Source: Hymenobacter sp. BT188 (GTDB taxonomy: Bacteria; Bacteroidota; Bacteroidia; Cytophagales; Hymenobacteraceae). From it: a stretch of 64,000 nucleotides of DNA. Positions within the stretch are counted from its first letter, which is position 1, and every line of letters starts with the position of its first letter. Under the pieces are notes generated by a model. It saw nothing but the letters and a program-made list of their open reading frames with translations, ran no database searches and was not told the DNA's origin. The position numbers and the translations under genes were made by a program. The stretch spans positions 310,001 to 374,000 of the forward strand of contig NZ_JACSCW010000004.1 of the NCBI RefSeq assembly GCF_014333585.1. The letters are read 5' to 3'. This document shows, piece after piece, positions 62,399 through 64,000 of the stretch.

Positions 62399-63274
62399 AT
62401 GCAACAACATTACTTTAAGTATTTTCTCCTGCATATAGCGGTGCTCCTGCTCACCGGACACCTGCAGGCTCAGAGTTTAGTGAGTGGTTTTATGGTTGGA
62501 AAAGGGCACGGCTCAGTTGCCTTCACGGGCACCGCCGAGCGCTACAAGAGCGTGTATCTGGTTCCCGAAAAAGTGCAGGGAGTACCTGTTTTCAGGGAGA
62601 TAAGGGTTTCGTCGCTGAACGTGTACACCACTTATGGCATCACCGACCAGATAGAAGCTACTATCAGCCTGCCCTACATCAAGTCGGAGGGCAAAGGCAA
62701 CAACGAAGGCTACACCAATTCCCGCAGTGGCCTGCAGGACATTTCAGGCTTACTTAAATTCAAAGCTTTTACAACTGAGTTAGGCGGTAGCGTGCTCGAC
62801 TTATTAGGAGTGGTAGGTGCTAGTACGCCCGCCAGCAACTACCAGTCGAATACCGGCTTGGAGTATATTATCGCTATCGGCAACCGCGCCACTAAGCTCA
62901 ATACCTTGGGAATTGCGCACCTAAAAATGGCTTCGGGCGTGTTCCTGACCGGACAGGCCGGCTATAGCTACCGCAATAAGCAGGTGCCTAACGCCTTTAT
63001 TGCTGATGCCAAAGTAGGCTATGCTGGTCTGAAACTGTACGCCGAGGGTTGGGCATCCTTTCAGCAGTCAAGCAGCAAAGGAACCGATATTTTGCAGCCC
63101 GGCTTCACCGGCGATTTTACGGCTACCCGCGTCAACTACACCCGGGTGGGGATGAGCGTATTCAAGCCCATCGCCAAGGGGTTTGGGGTGGTGCTCGGGG
63201 CTAGCCAGTATGTGAGCGGCCGCAATTTGGGCCAATCGACCGGGGTGTCGCTCGGCGCTTCCTACAACTATTAA
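62399..63274 (+). CDS. Outer-membrane beta-barrel-like protein
   Basis: The protein has 291 residues with a signal peptide ending LQAQ near 25. The remainder alternates amphipathic strands such as LNVYTTYGITDQIEATISLPY, LKFKAFTTELGG, VFLTGQAGYSYR and TGVSLGASYNY, ending in Tyr as barrels often do. About twelve strands seem possible. No specific family is recognised with confidence, and it is likely a porin- or transporter-like protein. Confidence 0.65.
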   Translation: MQQHYFKYFLLHIAVLLLTGHLQAQSLVSGFMVGKGHGSVAFTGTAERYKSVYLVPEKVQGVPVFREIRVSSLNVYTTYGITDQIEATISLPYIKSEGKGNNEGYTNSRSGLQDISGLLKFKAFTTELGGSVLDLLGVVGASTPASNYQSNTGLEYIIAIGNRATKLNTLGIAHLKMASGVFLTGQAGYSYRNKQVPNAFIADAKVGYAGLKLYAEGWASFQQSSSKGTDILQPGFTGDFTATRVNYTRVGMSVFKPIAKGFGVVLGASQYVSGRNLGQSTGVSLGASYNY

Positions 63275-63444
63275 AAATGCCCTTATTGTCTTACTGAACC
63301 CTTCAGTCGCCGAGCAAGCATTCGGCGCTGGGGGGCTTTTTAGTGCCCGAAAACCTTCGGATGCACAATAAAAATTGACTGATATGCAGATTTTGCGCGG
63401 CACGGACTACCTTTGCGACCCCAATTCTTTCTGATCAAAGGATT
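63275..63444 (+). promoter_or_regulatory. Intergenic terminator-like hairpin and promoter before the SAM riboswitch
   Basis: CGCCGA/TCGGCG (63308-63327) is followed by the GGGGGGCTTTTT motif and may end the beta-barrel gene. TACCTTTG at 63408-63415 matches the -7 box and would start RNA near 63421, 24 bases before the riboswitch. The -33 is unclear. Confidence 0.55.
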
Positions 63445-63558
63445 GTTTTTATACAGAGGCGTGGAGAGAAAGGCTCGACGAAACGCCGGCAACCCCCAGC
63501 ACAACTGGAACGGTGCCAACCGAGGTCAGCGCAAGTATCGACTGACTATATAAAAACA
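63445..63558 (+). ncRNA. SAM riboswitch (SAM-I type)
   Basis: The S-box core is visible: AGAGG near 63455, GGCTCGACGAAACGCCGGCAACC region near 63472-63493, and GGTGCCAACC near 63512. P1 is GTTTTTATA (63445-63453) with TATAAAAAC (63550-63558); P2 uses GGCGT/ACGCC; P3 is CCAG/CTGG; a further helix is GTCAG/CTGAC. It binds S-adenosylmethionine. The leader ORF starts 9 bases after P1, so the switch could affect its translation, rather than only termination. Confidence 0.88.
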
Positions 63559-63566
63559 AATTGCTG

Positions 63567-63668
63567 TGAACATTCACTTCCAACCCGCTCCACTTTCCTT
63601 CGCCACCACGTCACCCCAAACGTTGAGTTGGGCTACTTGTCTGGACATGGGTTGTTGCTGTTGTTGAG
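63567..63668 (+). CDS. Poly-cysteine leader peptide between SAM riboswitch and permease
   Basis: The ORF has 33 codons if started at GTG 63567, or is the six-residue Met-Gly-Cys-Cys-Cys-Cys from ATG 63648 in the same frame. It ends with four Cys codons (63654-63665) right before TGA, and another Cys lies at residue 25. The frame carries no stop between GTG and TGA. Cys runs before a stop codon are known in regulatory uORFs of Actinobacteria that respond to cysteine. A ribosome slowed by low Cys-tRNA could alter downstream RNA. No clear terminator follows, so the mechanism is open. Confidence 0.75.
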
Positions 63669-63900
63669 CGTTCGATAATCTCCTCGTCTTCCTGGCTTTG
63701 CCGACCCGCGGCGGCAAGTAGCTGCTGGGGGGCATTTTGCTTGCAGCCTCTGCTTTGGCTGAAGCTCAGCCCATAAAGTCACTGCCGAATCGGTAGAGGC
63801 GTCATTTGCTTTCTGATCTGACTGCCTCTTCGGTAGCGCTTATTTTCTCTTATCTCCATTCTTTTTATTCAACACGAGGCGCGGCTTCGTGCTACCTTTT
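63669..63900 (+). promoter_or_regulatory. Untranslated leader after the Cys peptide
   Basis: No ORF of note. A hairpin TTGCCG/CGGCAA lies at 63699-63718, the G6C motif at about 63727, and TAGAGGC/GCCTCT near 63795-63830 forms another possible stem. None has a clear T run, so translational or stability control of the permease gene is more likely than termination. Confidence 0.4.
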
Positions 63901-64000
63901 ATGCTCAAGAAATCACTGGAATTGCTGCGACAAGAGGCAGCCGAAACCGGCACTCACACCCTCAAGCGCAGTCTGAGTGCCTTTAACCTTGTCGCCATTG
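63901..64000 (+). CDS. Amino acid permease of the APC family, N-terminus only
   Basis: The first 33 residues are present before the window ends. MLKKSLELLRQEAAETG, then LKRSLSAFNLVAI, match the cytosolic lead and first membrane helix of cationic amino acid transporter or APC proteins, where LxRxLGxxNLVAIGIG is typical. With the SAM riboswitch and Cys-rich leader upstream, a role in methionine or cysteine-related amino acid uptake is inferred. The rest of the gene is outside the window. Confidence 0.65.
   Translation, partial: MLKKSLELLRQEAAETGTHTLKRSLSAFNLVAI

Overview
The window looks like a chromosomal segment from a Hymenobacter-like member of the Bacteroidota (Cytophagales). The evidence is the gliding genes gldA, gldF, gldG and gldC, Bacteroidota-type -7 boxes (TAnnTTTG) upstream of several genes, head-GIN and META-domain lipoproteins, membrane-anchored AraC regulators, a moderately GC-rich base composition, and intergenic palindromes of the CATGCAGAG...CATCTCG and TAGCGCGAAGCTCCAGC kinds. 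I see no tRNA, rRNA, transposase, CRISPR array or prophage. The gene order is that of an ordinary chromosome, so most of the novelty lies in RNA leaders, repeats and unusual active sites.

Layout. 1-2400: the start of a secreted clan GH-A glycoside hydrolase (cut by the left edge) divergent from a secreted esterase. 2400-10630: a complete trp operon, trpE-G-D-C-F-B-A, plus an aroF-type DAHP synthase. It is preceded by a textbook promoter, a leader peptide with Trp-Trp-Trp and an intrinsic terminator. 10660-14230: an AraC-family regulator, a DoxX protein, and an aromatic amino acid hydroxylase behind a possible switching RNA leader. 14340-20140 (minus strand): dienelactone hydrolase, ABC1 kinase, TetR, photolyase, SDR and META lipoprotein. 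20376-33612: head-GIN protein, pyruvate carboxylase, M28 peptidase, a CarH-like B12 photosensor protein, etfBA, DUF151 nuclease and a DinB protein. 33681-37660: MlaF/MlaE lipid transporter, two SDRs and a GIN lipoprotein. 37769-43560: gldA, gldF, gldG, a BLUF photoreceptor, dnaN and gldC. 43630-52172: mostly minus strand, with dcd, hemL, an LpoA-like periplasmic-binding protein and guaA. 52393-58655: SRP RNA, fsa, ftsE, a glycosyltransferase, and a DegT aminotransferase translationally coupled to a Gfo/Idh dehydrogenase. 58707-63274: EcsC protein, an alpha/beta hydrolase that lacks its Ser nucleophile, a fasciclin lipoprotein and a beta-barrel protein. 63400-64000: a SAM riboswitch, then a leader ORF ending in four consecutive Cys codons, then the start of an amino acid permease.

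How it fits together. Three independent amino-acid or metabolite leaders (trp, the hydroxylase leader, and SAM plus Cys) point to heavy use of transcript-leader control. Three light-related proteins (photolyase, BLUF, CarH-like B12 protein) lie within about 25 kb. A G6C motif, typically CTGGGGGGCAAATT or CTGGGGGGCTTTTT, recurs more than 40 times in coding and non-coding DNA, in different reading frames and on both strands, and also builds most of the intrinsic terminators. It is the strongest genome-scale signal not explained by gene content.
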